From: Pseudomonas gregormendelii
GTDB lineage: Bacteria > Pseudomonadota > Gammaproteobacteria > Pseudomonadales > Pseudomonadaceae
Direction: 5' to 3'
DNA length: 64,000 nucleotides
NCBI RefSeq assembly: GCF_017114825.1
Contig: NZ_JADEVO010000013.1
Location: 62,001-126,000, forward strand
Shown: piece after piece, positions 9,296-18,045 of the stretch
Numbering within the stretch: position 1 is the first letter of the stretch
Layout: the number at the start of each line of letters is the position of its first letter
The notes under the pieces: generated by a model
What the model was told of the DNA's origin: nothing
Seen by the model: the letters and a program-made list of their open reading frames with translations, nothing else
The model's database searches: none
Position numbers and translations under genes: made by a program

Positions 9296-9884
9296 AGAAC
9301 TGGAGGCGCTGTACGGCCTTCCCCACGATCGCGCCGTGCGCAAGCAGATTCCCTTCCTCAACGAGGATTACCAGGCGATGGTCCGCGCTTCGCCGCTGGT
9401 GATCATCAGCTCGGTAGGCCCCGACGGCATGGATGGCTCGCCGCGAGGCGATACACCAGGTTTCGTGCGCATCATCGATTCGCAGACCCTGGCCATCCCC
9501 GACCGCCCCGGCAATAACCGCATCGACACGTTGCGCAATGTGGTGCTGGATTCAAGGGTGTCGCTGCTGTTCATCATCCCGGGGATCGGCGAGACATTGC
9601 GCGTGAACGGCACGGCGCAAATCAGCGCCGAACCACAGTTGCTGGAGAGTTTTGCGGTCAACGGCAAGCCGGCGCGCACGGTGATGCTGGTGACGGTGGA
9701 CGCGGCGTATTTCCATTGCTCGAAGGCAATAGTGCGCTCGGACCTGTGGAACCCGGACAAATACCTGGATCGCTCGGCACTGCCGACGGCCGGGGCGTTT
9801 CACAAGCGGTTGAATGATGGGGCGTTTGATGCCGAATCGTATGACCGGGAAGCGCCAGCGCGGGTCAAGGACAGTCTTTACTGA
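9279..9884 (+). CDS. PPOX-type flavoprotein (MSMEG_1061-like)
   Basis: 201-residue protein of the pyridoxamine 5'-phosphate oxidase fold. The order LVIISSVGPDGMDGSPRGD, then IPDRPGNNRIDTLRNV, VSLLFIIPGIGETLRVNGTA and FHCSKAIVRSDLW matches the FMN-binding family typified by MSMEG_1061. Members bind FMN; the physiological substrate is open. The ATG at 9279 is preceded by AGGAG and lies inside the end of the acetyltransferase gene, so the two form a two-gene operon. It ends just before a dense REP cluster. Confidence 0.82.
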   Translation: MLNSIEELEALYGLPHDRAVRKQIPFLNEDYQAMVRASPLVIISSVGPDGMDGSPRGDTPGFVRIIDSQTLAIPDRPGNNRIDTLRNVVLDSRVSLLFIIPGIGETLRVNGTAQISAEPQLLESFAVNGKPARTVMLVTVDAAYFHCSKAIVRSDLWNPDKYLDRSALPTAGAFHKRLNDGAFDAESYDREAPARVKDSLY

Positions 9885-9899
9885 CTCAAACATCCCCCC

Positions 9900-10102
9900 G
9901 TAGGAGCTGCCGAAGGCTCGGGCCGCGATCGGACGATCTTTTGATCTTGTTTTTAAAGATCAAGATCAAAAGATCGCAGCCTGCGGCAGCTCCTACGGGG
10001 GGAGACCGAGGATCAAGATCAAAAGATCGCAGCCTTCGGCAGCTCCTACGGGGGGGACCGAAGATCAGGGTCAAAAGATCGCAGCCTTCGGCAGCTCCTA
10101 CA
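9900..10102. repeat. cluster of four REP arms (type A)
   Basis: An inverted pair comes first; its left arm is interrupted after GTAGGAGCTGCCGAAGGC by a short GC-rich insert. Two further copies of the right arm follow, each ending GCCTTCGGCAGCTCCTAC and about 60 bases apart. The last arm supplies the stop codon of the reverse-strand acetyltransferase gene (10098-10100). The asymmetric tandem suggests local amplification. Confidence 0.9.
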
Positions 10103-10586
10103 GGGTCAGGGTCATCTCATGCCACGCCATTCCGCCATGGTCCGACGCCGATGGCTTGATGTAGGCAAACCCGAAACCGGCGTACAGCGGGATATGCCGC
10201 TCCTTGCACATCAGGTGAATGCTCGCCTTGCCCAGCCCGCGCATCCTTTCGATGAACTCGCCCAGCAACATTTTCGCCAGGCCCTGCCCCTGATAATCCG
10301 GGTGTACCACCACCGACATGATCACCACGTTAGGCCCTGCCGGATCGTGGCCGATCAGTTCCTTGAAGGCCTCGTCCGACATCTGCACTTCAAACGCCGC
10401 ACCGGAATTGATGAAACCGGCGACCACGCCATCCACCTCGGCGACGATGAAACCCTCAGGCCAGGTGGCAATGCGGGTCGCAATCTTTTCCCGGGTCGCG
10501 GCCTCATCGCCCTCGTAGGCGAGGGTTTCAATGGCGTAGCAGCGGTCCAGGTCAGCAGGCGTGACGAGGCGGATAACAGGGGTCAT
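10098..10586 (-). CDS. GNAT-family N-acetyltransferase
   Basis: 162-residue acetyltransferase with the acetyl-CoA binding run VVHPDYQGQGLAKMLLGEFI and a C-terminal HIPLYAGFGF segment. The N-terminus IRLVTPADLDRCYAIETLAY is common in arylalkylamine-type GNAT proteins; the substrate is unknown. Its TAG stop is the first part of a REP arm (TAGGAGCTGCC), so the element lies flush with, or has replaced, the original gene end. Ribosome binding before 10586 is weak (GAG). A GyrI-like gene lies upstream in the same direction with 41 bases between. Confidence 0.85.
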   Translation of the reverse strand: MTPVIRLVTPADLDRCYAIETLAYEGDEAATREKIATRIATWPEGFIVAEVDGVVAGFINSGAAFEVQMSDEAFKELIGHDPAGPNVVIMSVVVHPDYQGQGLAKMLLGEFIERMRGLGKASIHLMCKERHIPLYAGFGFAYIKPSASDHGGMAWHEMTLTL

Positions 10587-10627
10587 GACAACTCGATTTC
10601 GGCGATGAAAGGGCTGCAGATCATAGA

Positions 10628-11116
10628 TTATTGCGGCTTGAGTGGCAGCCAGATTTCCAGCGAACCGGTGTTCAGTGTCGGGTTGAAGTCGGCACTGTAG
10701 CGCTCGAATTCCGGCGCATCCGCCGCCTCGCGCCCGGAACCCGGCAACCAGGTTTTCCAGATGTACTGGAACGTCTGGGGCAATCTGTCCAGCGAACCTT
10801 TGTGCTCGAATACTGCGTATTGCTGGGGCTGAACCTCGACCCAGCGGTATTTCTCGGGCAAATCATCGAGCTTGCTGATCTCGACGCCGGCAATGTACTC
10901 GAAGCCGCCCTTGCCATCGGGATTGCAGCAGATGCCGTAGGTCACTTCGCCCTTCTGACCCGGAATGTTGCCAATCTCGGGGATGAATTTTTCCCAGAGG
11001 TCAGGGATGCCAGCCGTAGTGTCCTGGGTGAATCGCCCGCCAAGCCCTGCGATCAACAGGAAGTGCCCATGCTCGAAGCGAGGTTCAGTTATTTCCACGG
11101 TTTTTTGCTCGTCCAT
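10628..11116 (-). CDS. GyrI-like small-molecule binding protein
   Basis: 162 residues made of a stand-alone effector-binding domain of the AraC/GyrI (SHOCT-type) class: EITEPRFEHGHFLLIAGLGG, then a YGICCNPDGKGGFEYIAGVE core and QYAVFEHKGSLDRLPQTFQY, ending with FNPTLNTGSLEIWLPL. No DNA-binding domain is present. Such proteins bind amphipathic molecules and some hydrolyse cyclopropanoid toxins; neither can be told here. AGGAG precedes the ATG. It may be co-transcribed with the acetyltransferase gene downstream. Confidence 0.85.
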   Translation of the reverse strand: MDEQKTVEITEPRFEHGHFLLIAGLGGRFTQDTTAGIPDLWEKFIPEIGNIPGQKGEVTYGICCNPDGKGGFEYIAGVEISKLDDLPEKYRWVEVQPQQYAVFEHKGSLDRLPQTFQYIWKTWLPGSGREAADAPEFERYSADFNPTLNTGSLEIWLPLKPQ

Positions 11117-11184
11117 GACTCGACTCCTGGAAGGTAAAAAGTGGGTTCGGCTGGGAGTATAGAAGCCAAACCCGATTCGCCAAA

Positions 11185-11847
11185 TTACAGCGCGTGCAAC
11201 TGCTCGACCGCGCCGCCGCCGATAAACTCGTTGTAGCCCGATAGAATCACATACACCGCGAAATAGCAGAAGATCGCTGCAGATGCCATGTAGGAGTAAC
11301 GCAGCAACTTATCGCCCAACAGTTTGCCGCCATGGCTCGCCGCGAAGCACAGACCACCACTCCACAGCAGCCCGGCGCAGAAGAAGCCCCCCAGGAACAA
11401 CGCCGACCCAAGCGGGCCACCGGCACCCGAACGCGCGATCAGGGTGCCGCCTACTGCGGCAAACCAGAGGATGGCACTGGGCGACGACATGGCCAGGAAG
11501 ATCCCGCGCAAGAACTCCTTGCGATGGGAGTTCTGCCCCACCTCGGCCGTTTGTGCCAGCACCGCTTCGTGGTGAATGGCCGAATAGATCATCTTCGCCG
11601 CAAAGTACATCAGCAGCGCCGAGCCGCCGATCCACAACACCCAGCGCACGGTCTCGTACTGCAGCAAAACGGTCATGCCAGCCAGTGCCAGCACGGCGTA
11701 GATCAGGTCGCCGACGCAGGTTCCCAAGCCCAGGGCAAACCCCTGAAAATAGCCGCGCTGCATCGCCAGGGTGATCATCGCGATGTTGGCCACGCCAATG
11801 TCCAGGCACAGCGAAAGGCTCAGCAAGAAGCCACTGGTGAATTCCAT
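11185..11847 (-). CDS. LysE-family amino acid exporter
   Basis: 220-residue inner-membrane protein with six hydrophobic helices and the LysE/RhtB opening pattern ([40 protein letters not shown]). The family exports amino acids or related metabolites. A hydrophilic loop with [20 protein letters not shown] separates the halves. The gene is divergent from alaC with about 140 bases between, which may be a shared control region. The substrate is not known. Confidence 0.88.
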   Translation of the reverse strand: MEFTSGFLLSLSLCLDIGVANIAMITLAMQRGYFQGFALGLGTCVGDLIYAVLALAGMTVLLQYETVRWVLWIGGSALLMYFAAKMIYSAIHHEAVLAQTAEVGQNSHRKEFLRGIFLAMSSPSAILWFAAVGGTLIARSGAGGPLGSALFLGGFFCAGLLWSGGLCFAASHGGKLLGDKLLRYSYMASAAIFCYFAVYVILSGYNEFIGGGAVEQLHAL

Positions 11848-11986
11848 CGAACGGTTTCCTTCGGAAGATTTTGTTTACAAAGCCGCTGGACAGTTTGCCA
11901 CAGCTGCCCTTACATTCCGCCACAGGCCACCGCAGTGGCCAACGTCGCTCGGACGGTTCCGGGCGCTTACGTTATCCGAGGCAACA

Positions 11987-13204
11987 ATGGCCGAACAAGG
12001 TTCGCCGCGCCGCTTTGCGCGCATAGATCGACTCCCCCCCTATGTTTTCAACATCACCGCCGAGCTGAAAATGGCCGCCCGGCGTCGTGGCGAAGACATT
12101 ATCGACTTGAGCATGGGCAACCCCGACGGGCCGACACCGCCGCACATTGTCGAGAAACTGGTCACCGTTGCCCAACGCGAAGACACCCACGGTTATTCCA
12201 CGTCCAAGGGCATTCCACGCCTGCGCCGGGCGATTTCCAATTGGTACAAGGATCGCTATCAGGTCGACATCGACCCGGAAACCGAAGCCATTGTCACCAT
12301 CGGCTCCAAGGAAGGCCTGGCGCACCTGATGCTGGCCACGCTGGATCAGGGCGACACCGTGCTGGTGCCGAACCCCAGCTACCCGATTCACATCTACGGT
12401 GCCGTGATTGCCGGCGCCCAGGTGCGCTCGGTGCCGCTGATTCCGGGTGTGGATTTTTTCGCCGAACTGGAGCGGGCCATTCGCGGCTCGATTCCAAAGC
12501 CGAAGATGATGATCCTGGGTTTTCCATCCAACCCCACCGCCCAGTGCGTGGAACTGGATTTCTTCGAGCGGGTGATCGCCCTCGCCAAACAGTACGACGT
12601 GCTGGTGGTACACGACCTGGCTTACGCCGACATCGTCTACGACGGCTGGAAAGCCCCCTCGATCATGCAGGTGCCGGGCGCCAAGGACATTGCGGTGGAG
12701 TTTTTCACCCTGTCCAAAAGCTACAACATGGCCGGCTGGCGCATCGGTTTCATGGTCGGTAATCCGGAGCTGGTCAACGCCCTGGCGCGGATCAAGAGCT
12801 ACCACGACTACGGGACCTTCACCCCGCTGCAAGTAGCGGCCATCGCCGCGCTTGAGGGGGATCAGCAGTGCGTCAAGGACATCGCCGAGCAATACCGGCA
12901 GCGGCGTAACGTGCTGGTCAAAGGCCTGCATGAATTGGGCTGGATGGTGGAAAATCCGAAAGCGGCGATGTACGTCTGGGCCAAGATTCCAGAGGCGTAT
13001 GCGCACCTGGGTTCGCTGGAGTTCGCCAAGAAGTTGCTCGCCGAGGCCAAGGTCTGCGTCTCGCCGGGCGTGGGGTTCGGTGAATACGGCGATGATCACG
13101 TGCGCTTCGCCCTGATCGAAAACCTGGACCGGATCCGCCAGGCCGTGCGCGGCATTCGCGGGATGTTCCGCGCCGATGGGCTGGCCAGCAAAACCAGCGG
13201 CTGA
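11987..13204 (+). CDS. alaC: alanine transaminase, AlaC-type aminotransferase
   Basis: PLP-dependent class I/II aminotransferase of 405 residues, matching AlaC (YfdZ), which interconverts alanine + 2-oxoglutarate and pyruvate + glutamate. Signals are [20 protein letters not shown] near the start, FPSNPTA, the PLP lysine K244 in [14 protein letters not shown], and the carboxylate-binding arginine in [10 protein letters not shown]. The start at 11987 follows GAGG; longer readings upstream run back into the LysE promoter region. It ends at a strong bidirectional terminator. Confidence 0.9.
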   Translation: MAEQGSPRRFARIDRLPPYVFNITAELKMAARRRGEDIIDLSMGNPDGPTPPHIVEKLVTVAQREDTHGYSTSKGIPRLRRAISNWYKDRYQVDIDPETEAIVTIGSKEGLAHLMLATLDQGDTVLVPNPSYPIHIYGAVIAGAQVRSVPLIPGVDFFAELERAIRGSIPKPKMMILGFPSNPTAQCVELDFFERVIALAKQYDVLVVHDLAYADIVYDGWKAPSIMQVPGAKDIAVEFFTLSKSYNMAGWRIGFMVGNPELVNALARIKSYHDYGTFTPLQVAAIAALEGDQQCVKDIAEQYRQRRNVLVKGLHELGWMVENPKAAMYVWAKIPEAYAHLGSLEFAKKLLAEAKVCVSPGVGFGEYGDDHVRFALIENLDRIRQAVRGIRGMFRADGLASKTSG

Positions 13205-13240
13205 CGCCTGACCCGCCCCCCGACCCCACCCCCTGCCCAC

Positions 13241-13269
13241 AAAAAAACCGCATTGCTGCGGTTTTTTTG
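13241..13269. terminator. bidirectional terminator between alaC and gntT
   Basis: Stem AACCGCA / TGCGGTT with a TTGC loop, flanked by a run of A on one side and T on the other, so it works for both convergent genes. Confidence 0.9.
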
Positions 13270-13284
13270 TGCCTCAAACAGCGC

Positions 13285-14637
13285 TTACACGAACATCGAC
13301 AACAGTAGGATAAAGCCCAACGCCACCACGGACAGGATGGTCTCCATCGCGGTCCAGGTCTTGAAGGTTTCTGCCACAGTCATGTTGAAGTACTGCTTCA
13401 CCAGCCAGAAACCGGCGTCGTTGACGTGGGACAGGATCAGCGAACCGGCGCCGGTGGCCAGCACCAGCAGCTCACGGTTCACGCCCGGGATCATGCCCAC
13501 CACCGGCACCACGATGCCTGCACCGGTGATGGTCGCCACGGTGGCCGAGCCTGTCGCGATTCGGATCACCGCAGCCACCAGCCAGGCCAGCAGAATCGGC
13601 GAGATCTGCGCGTTGACCGCCATGTGGCCGATCACGTCACCCACGCCGCTGGTCACCAGCATCTGCTTGAAGCCACCACCTGCACCAATGATCAGAATGA
13701 TCGCGGCCGTCGGCGCGAGGCTGGCATCGAGCAATTTGAGAATCTGGTTGGAACCGATGCCCTGGCGGTGGCCGAAGGTGTACAGCGACAGCAGCAACGC
13801 CAGCAGCAGCGCCGAGATCGGGTGACCGATCAGGTCCATGAACGAGCGGAAGAAGTTACCTTCAGGCAGCACGACATCGGCGAAGGTCTTGAGCAGCATC
13901 AGGAACACCGGCAGCAGCACGGTGATCAGGGTAATGCTGAAACTTGGCAGTTCTTTGGCGTCCGGCTCGCGCGCCAGCTGATCCACCAGCTCCTGATTGG
14001 GATGACCGGGAATGTACTTGGCAATAAAGGTGCCGTAGATCGGCCCGGCAATGATGGCAGTTGGCAGCGCCACGATCAGCCCGTACAGGATGGTTTTGCC
14101 GATGTCGGCACCGAACACACCGATCGCCAGCAACGGGCCGGGGTGCGGTGGCACCAGGCCGTGCACGGCTGACAGGCCGGCCAGCAGCGGGATACCGATC
14201 TTGATGATCGATACACCGGTGCGCCGCGCGACGATGAACACCAGCGGGATCAGCAGCACGAAGCCGATTTCAAAGAACAGCGGGATGCCGACCAGGAAGG
14301 CGGCGAACATCATCGCCCACTGCACCTTGTCCTTGCCGAATGCGCGAATCAGGGTCTGGGCGATCTGGTCCGCCCCGCCGGATTCGGCCATCATTTTGCC
14401 GAGCATGGTGCCCAGCGCCAGGATGATCCCGACAAAACCCAGCACCCCGCCGAAGCCGTCCTGGAATGCCTTGATGATGGTGCCGATCGGCATGCCCGAG
14501 GTCAGGCCGAGGAATGCTGCGGCAATGATCAGGGCGATGAACGGGTGGAATTTGAACTTGGTGATCAGGACGATAAGCCCGATCACCGTGACCACTGCAT
14601 CAAGCAGCAGGAACGTCTCGTGGGACATGCCAAACAT
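13285..14637 (-). CDS. gntT: gluconate permease
   Basis: Gluconate:H+ symporter of the GntP family, 450 residues, about twelve to fourteen membrane helices. Family features are GMLGKMMAESGGADQIAQTL-like text at residues 80-100, IPLFFEIGFVLLIPLVF, and the VPPHPGPLLAIG loop. It imports gluconate, which GntK then phosphorylates to 6-phosphogluconate for the Entner-Doudoroff route. The start MFGMSH at 14637 follows AGGAG by 9 bases; an A-rich AACAACAAC tract just upstream looks like an Hfq/Crc target. It lies 82 bases after gntK with a GntR operator in the gap, so it may have its own promoter. Confidence 0.93.
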   Translation of the reverse strand: MFGMSHETFLLLDAVVTVIGLIVLITKFKFHPFIALIIAAAFLGLTSGMPIGTIIKAFQDGFGGVLGFVGIILALGTMLGKMMAESGGADQIAQTLIRAFGKDKVQWAMMFAAFLVGIPLFFEIGFVLLIPLVFIVARRTGVSIIKIGIPLLAGLSAVHGLVPPHPGPLLAIGVFGADIGKTILYGLIVALPTAIIAGPIYGTFIAKYIPGHPNQELVDQLAREPDAKELPSFSITLITVLLPVFLMLLKTFADVVLPEGNFFRSFMDLIGHPISALLLALLLSLYTFGHRQGIGSNQILKLLDASLAPTAAIILIIGAGGGFKQMLVTSGVGDVIGHMAVNAQISPILLAWLVAAVIRIATGSATVATITGAGIVVPVVGMIPGVNRELLVLATGAGSLILSHVNDAGFWLVKQYFNMTVAETFKTWTAMETILSVVALGFILLLSMFV

Positions 14638-14651
14638 TAGGGGTGTCTCCT

Positions 14652-14667
14652 GGTTGTTGTTGTTATT
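14652..14667 (-). promoter_or_regulatory. A-rich Hfq/Crc-type motif before gntT
   Basis: The reverse strand reads AATAACAACAACAACC directly before AGGAG. It fits the AANAANAA pattern that Hfq with Crc binds to block translation of less preferred carbon-source genes in Pseudomonas. Confidence 0.5.
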
Positions 14668-14696
14668 AAAGCGGGTAATTCGCAAGCCATCAGGAC

Positions 14697-14710
14697 AGCG
14701 CTATCTTTTC
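14697..14710 (-). promoter_or_regulatory. GntR operator candidate before gntT
   Basis: The reverse strand reads GAAAAGATAGCGCT, against AC-N-AAG-N-TAGCGCT described for Pseudomonas GntR. Only the first two bases differ. It lies between gntK and gntT, 60 bases before the gntT start. Confidence 0.6.
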
Positions 14711-14719
14711 GCACAAAAC

Positions 14720-15253
14720 TCATACGCCGGGTTTCAGGCCATGTTCCAGCCACCAGCGGTGTGCTTGAACGGCCAACTCGTCGACGCTATGGCTGGATGC
14801 ATCCAGCGCCAGGGTCAGCGGTTCGCCCTTGGGCGACTCGAGCGTGGCGAACTGGCTGTCGATCAGGGTCGACGGCATGAAATGCCCCGGGCGGTGCGAC
14901 ACACGCTCGGCGGCCACTTCAGGGGTCAATTCGAGAAACACAAAACCCAGGCCTGGCAGCGCACTGCGCAATACTTCGCGATAGCTGTGCTTGAGGGCCG
15001 AGCAGGTCAATACCGGGCGTTGGCCCTGGGCGTCGACCCGGCGCAGTTCATCGCACAGGCTGTCGAGCCAGCCGGCACGGTCCTGATCATTGAGGGGGAT
15101 GCCCGCGCTCATCTTTTCGATGTTGGCAGCAGGATGGAAAGTGTCGCCTTCGATGGCCGTTGCGCCGCTGAGCTGGCACAGCGCTTCGCTGACGCAGGTT
15201 TTGCCGCAACCGGCAACGCCCATGATGACCAGGGCGGTGATGGGATGATTCAT
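14720..15253 (-). CDS. gntK: gluconokinase
   Basis: 177-residue kinase of the GntK/shikimate kinase group that makes 6-phosphogluconate from gluconate and ATP. The P-loop GVAGCGKT is at residues 12-19, followed by AIEGDTFHPAANIEKMSAG and PLNDQDRAGWLD, the standard substrate-side motifs, and a VLTCSALKHSYR strand. The start MNHPIT at 15253 is chosen for its GAGGTG ribosome site. It is the first gene of gntK-gntT, divergent from the repressor gntR; two GntR operators lie in the gap. Confidence 0.93.
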   Translation of the reverse strand: MNHPITALVIMGVAGCGKTCVSEALCQLSGATAIEGDTFHPAANIEKMSAGIPLNDQDRAGWLDSLCDELRRVDAQGQRPVLTCSALKHSYREVLRSALPGLGFVFLELTPEVAAERVSHRPGHFMPSTLIDSQFATLESPKGEPLTLALDASSHSVDELAVQAHRWWLEHGLKPGV

Positions 15254-15274
15254 GTAACACCTCAGCACGCAGAC

Positions 15275-15288
15275 AGCGCTACCTTTGC
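15275..15288 (-). promoter_or_regulatory. GntR operator candidate before gntK
   Basis: Reverse strand GCAAAGGTAGCGCT, one base off AC-N-AAG-N-TAGCGCT. It stands 22 bases ahead of the gntK start. Confidence 0.65.
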
Positions 15289-15424
15289 CAGCTTTGACAC
15301 TGGTTCAAAAGCAGAAGTTGCCGACGCCTTCTTGTCATTTTTGTGGGTTGCAACATTTCGTACCCAACGCCGAGAAGCGAGGTTCAGGCAAAACTCGCTT
15401 ACGCATTTGCAGCTGCTTCGGGAC

Positions 15425-15438
15425 AGCGCTACCTTAGT
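15425..15438 (-). promoter_or_regulatory. GntR operator, exact match, before gntR
   Basis: Reverse strand ACTAAGGTAGCGCT fits AC-N-AAG-N-TAGCGCT completely. It stands 30 bases before the gntR start, as expected for autoregulation, and 137 bases from the sister site. Confidence 0.75.
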
Positions 15439-15467
15439 GCCTCGAATTTTGTTTGGCAAGCCGTCCG

Positions 15468-16499
15468 ATGATCTCCCCTAAAAACGATAAGAATACGCGC
15501 ACCACTGGCCGCCCTACCCTCAACGAAGTGGCGCGCCTGGCCGGTGTCAGTCCGATTACCGCATCCCGTGCCCTGCGCGGGGTCAGCACCGTGGCCGCCG
15601 ACCTGGTGGAGAAGGTGCAGAAGGCGGCGCTGGAACTCAACTACGTGGTCAACCCCGCCGCCCGTGCCCTCGCCTCTGCACAGGGCCATTCCGTGGTGGT
15701 GCTGGTGCCGTCGCTGTCCAACCTGCTGTTCATCGAGACCCTGGAAGCCATTCATCAGGTTTTACGCCCCAAAGGCTTCGAGGTGCTGATCGGCAACTTC
15801 CACTACTCGCGTGACGAAGAAGAAAACCTGCTGCGCAATTACATGGCCTATCAGCCACGGGGCTTGCTGCTGACCGGTTTTGACCGCACTGAAAGCTCGC
15901 GACGCATGATCGAGGCCAGCAACATCCCGTGTGTGTACATGATGGAGCTCGACAGCGCTGCGGGCGTCAACTGCGTGGGCTTTTCGCAGCTGGCCGCCGG
16001 TGAAACAGCGGCGCAACATTTGCTCTCCCGCGGCCGCAAGCGCCTGGCCTACATCGGCGCCCAGCTGGACCAGCGCACCCTGTTGCGCGGCGAAGGTTTT
16101 CGCAAGGCGCTGCAACAGGCCGGGCTGTACGATCCCGATCTGGAGATCCTGACGCCGCGCCCTTCCTCCGTTGGCCTGGGCGGCGAGTTGTTCATGCAGT
16201 TGCTGGCCAGTCATCCAGACGTCGATGCCATCTTCTTTGGCAACGACGACCTGGCCCAGGGTGCGTTGCTCGAAGCCATGCGGTTCGGGATCAAGGTCCC
16301 GGAACAGGTGGCAATCCTGGGCTTCAACGACCTGCCGGCCTCAGCGCACATGGTGCCGCGCCTGAGCAGCATCAGTACGCCGCGCGAGGCCATCGGCCGG
16401 CGTTCGGCGGAGTTGATGCTGACCTTGCTGGCCGGCAATACCGTGGCCAGGCCAGTGCTGGACATGGGGTTTGAGTTGAAGGTGCGCGAGAGTACGTAA
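15468..16499 (+). CDS. gntR: gluconate repressor GntR (LacI family)
   Basis: LacI-type regulator of 343 residues. The helix-turn-helix TLNEVARLAGVSPITASRAL is followed by the hinge-helix segment (VVNPAARALAS) and a periplasmic-binding-protein-like effector domain with AIFFGNDDLAQGAL and LGFNDLPASA. In P. aeruginosa GntR represses gntR and gntP and is released by gluconate or 6-phosphogluconate. The operators on both sides fit that scheme. The ATG at 15468 is preferred over an in-frame TTG at 15453; neither has a strong ribosome site. Confidence 0.92.
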   Translation: MISPKNDKNTRTTGRPTLNEVARLAGVSPITASRALRGVSTVAADLVEKVQKAALELNYVVNPAARALASAQGHSVVVLVPSLSNLLFIETLEAIHQVLRPKGFEVLIGNFHYSRDEEENLLRNYMAYQPRGLLLTGFDRTESSRRMIEASNIPCVYMMELDSAAGVNCVGFSQLAAGETAAQHLLSRGRKRLAYIGAQLDQRTLLRGEGFRKALQQAGLYDPDLEILTPRPSSVGLGGELFMQLLASHPDVDAIFFGNDDLAQGALLEAMRFGIKVPEQVAILGFNDLPASAHMVPRLSSISTPREAIGRRSAELMLTLLAGNTVARPVLDMGFELKVREST

Positions 16500-16548
16500 C
16501 TTGCGACGGTTCTGAAGAAACGCGCGCCCCTGCGGAAGGAGGCCGGTG

Positions 16549-17424
16549 TCATTGGTTGGCCATCAGCTCCACAAACGCCAACGCGCCCTTCTGCAGCGGC
16601 TGGCTCTTGAGCCACACCGCATGCACTGGCAGCACCAGGCCATTCTCGATATTGCGGAAATTCAGGCGCTGGAGCCGGCCGGCGTCGAGTAATGGCTGCA
16701 CCACCGACTGCGGAAAATTACCCCAACCCAACCCGGCTTCAACCATGTCCAGCGCCATCGCCAGGGTATCGGTGCGCCAATGGGACTCGCCCAACAGCGG
16801 CCGGGTGTCACTGATCGGCAGGTCACGGCTGGCAACGATGATCTGGCGCAGGTGCACCAGGTCTTCCAGAAACAGATCCTGCCCCGGTACCAGCGGATAA
16901 TCCGCCGAGAGTGTGGCAATCATTCGTTCCGAACCGACAAACTGGAATCGCTCGAGCACGTTCATGCTCAGCCCGGCGAACGCCAGGCACACACTGACCC
17001 TGCCGCTGTGCAGCATCGCCAGCACGTCATCTTGCGCAGCGGTGAGCAGTTCAATGTCCAGTAACGGAAAACGCTGGGCGATGATCTTGATCGCGGCCAG
17101 CACCGCGTGCTTGTCGAGGTCGGCCACCACTGCAATCGACAACTTGCTTTCCAGCCCCAACGACAGCTCGATGGCGTGCACCTGCAACTGCTTGAGCTGC
17201 TCGGCGATCAACCGTGCATGGGGCACCAGCGCAGCGGCCATGGCGGTTGGCACCGGTTCGCGATGACTGCGATCGAACAGCAGGTAACCGAGCTCAGCCT
17301 CCAGGTTGGCGATCCCCATGCTGACCGCCGATGGCACACGGCCCAAGGATCGAGCGGCAGCAGAAAACGACCCGCGCTCAATCACGGCAAGAAACAGTTC
17401 GATGCTATCGCTGTTGAAACTCAT
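16549..17424 (-). CDS. LysR-family regulator next to second PACE exporter
   Basis: 291-residue LysR-type regulator: helix-turn-helix SFSAAARSLGRVPSAVSMGI at residues 19-38, LFDRS turn, and a C-terminal co-inducer domain starting about KLSIAVVADLDK. The helix-turn-helix has the same SFSAAAR-LGR opening as the regulator at 5100-5954, and the gene is likewise divergent from a PACE exporter (127 bases between starts). It probably controls that exporter; the inducer is unknown. Its end is convergent with gntR. Confidence 0.87.
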   Translation of the reverse strand: MSFNSDSIELFLAVIERGSFSAAARSLGRVPSAVSMGIANLEAELGYLLFDRSHREPVPTAMAAALVPHARLIAEQLKQLQVHAIELSLGLESKLSIAVVADLDKHAVLAAIKIIAQRFPLLDIELLTAAQDDVLAMLHSGRVSVCLAFAGLSMNVLERFQFVGSERMIATLSADYPLVPGQDLFLEDLVHLRQIIVASRDLPISDTRPLLGESHWRTDTLAMALDMVEAGLGWGNFPQSVVQPLLDAGRLQRLNFRNIENGLVLPVHAVWLKSQPLQKGALAFVELMANQ

Positions 17425-17551
17425 GTTTAACCTGTCAATGAAACTGAAAGCTTCTGACTTTTTCTGTCATCCCCATTGAAGCTATCTTGCGCCGCCTCCG
17501 CCAGTCGTTTCAACAAACCTGGCGTTTTTTTCGTCGCAAGAGGTTGTATCC

Positions 17552-17983
17552 ATGCAAGGTCTCAAACGAAAGCTGGTCTATGTGTCGCTGTATGAAATCA
17601 TCGGCATGACATTCTCGGCACTTGGCCTGGCGCTGTTGTCGGGCACATCGCCCGGCAGCACCGGCCCCCTGGCGGTGATCATTACCACCATCGCCGTGAC
17701 CTGGAATTTCATCTACACCTCGCTGTTCGAGCGCTGGGAAAGCCGTCAGGTGTCGCGTATCCGCACCGTGAAACGGCGCATCGCCCATGCAGTGGGATTT
17801 CAACTAACCTTGATAGTGTTTCTGATCCCGTTGATCGCCTGGTGGATGAACATCAGCCTGGTACAAGCCTTCCTGCTGGACCTGGCGCTGATCATCTTCA
17901 TCCCCTGCTACACGTTCGCGTTCAACTGGTTGTTTGATCGCACCTTCGGTTTGCCCGCTTCTGCACTACCGGACCCGGCCTGA
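17552..17983 (+). CDS. PACE-family multidrug efflux protein (second copy)
   Basis: 143-residue four-helix inner-membrane protein of the PACE family. The two repeats are visible as YVSLYEIIGMTFSALGLALL with WNFIYTSLFERWE, and VGFQLTLIVFLIPLIAWWMN with YTFAFNWLFDRTF. The conserved acidic residue of helix 1 is at LYE; the equivalent point of the second unit is Gln (GFQ), whereas the copy at 4573-5010 has Glu in the first unit (GFE) and FEGG in the second. AGAGG precedes the ATG. It is divergent from its LysR gene. Confidence 0.87.
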   Translation: MQGLKRKLVYVSLYEIIGMTFSALGLALLSGTSPGSTGPLAVIITTIAVTWNFIYTSLFERWESRQVSRIRTVKRRIAHAVGFQLTLIVFLIPLIAWWMNISLVQAFLLDLALIIFIPCYTFAFNWLFDRTFGLPASALPDPA

Positions 17984-18045
17984 TTGCCAGTCGGACATTA
18001 CCCTGTCAGATTCCCGAAGCGGCTAAACGCTAAAGGAGTAGCTCG

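Noticed and set aside
9900..10102. Repeats spaced about 60 bases, possible CRISPR
   Set aside because: The units are palindromic REP arms in mixed direction and the spacers are related to each other; no cas genes nearby.
13266..13290. AGCGCT at the end of gntT as a fourth GntR site
   Set aside because: The remainder of the operator pattern is absent and the position is at a gene end.
15453..15467. TTG start for gntR
   Set aside because: The ATG at 15468 is in frame and gives the usual LacI-family N-terminus; the TTG has no ribosome site.
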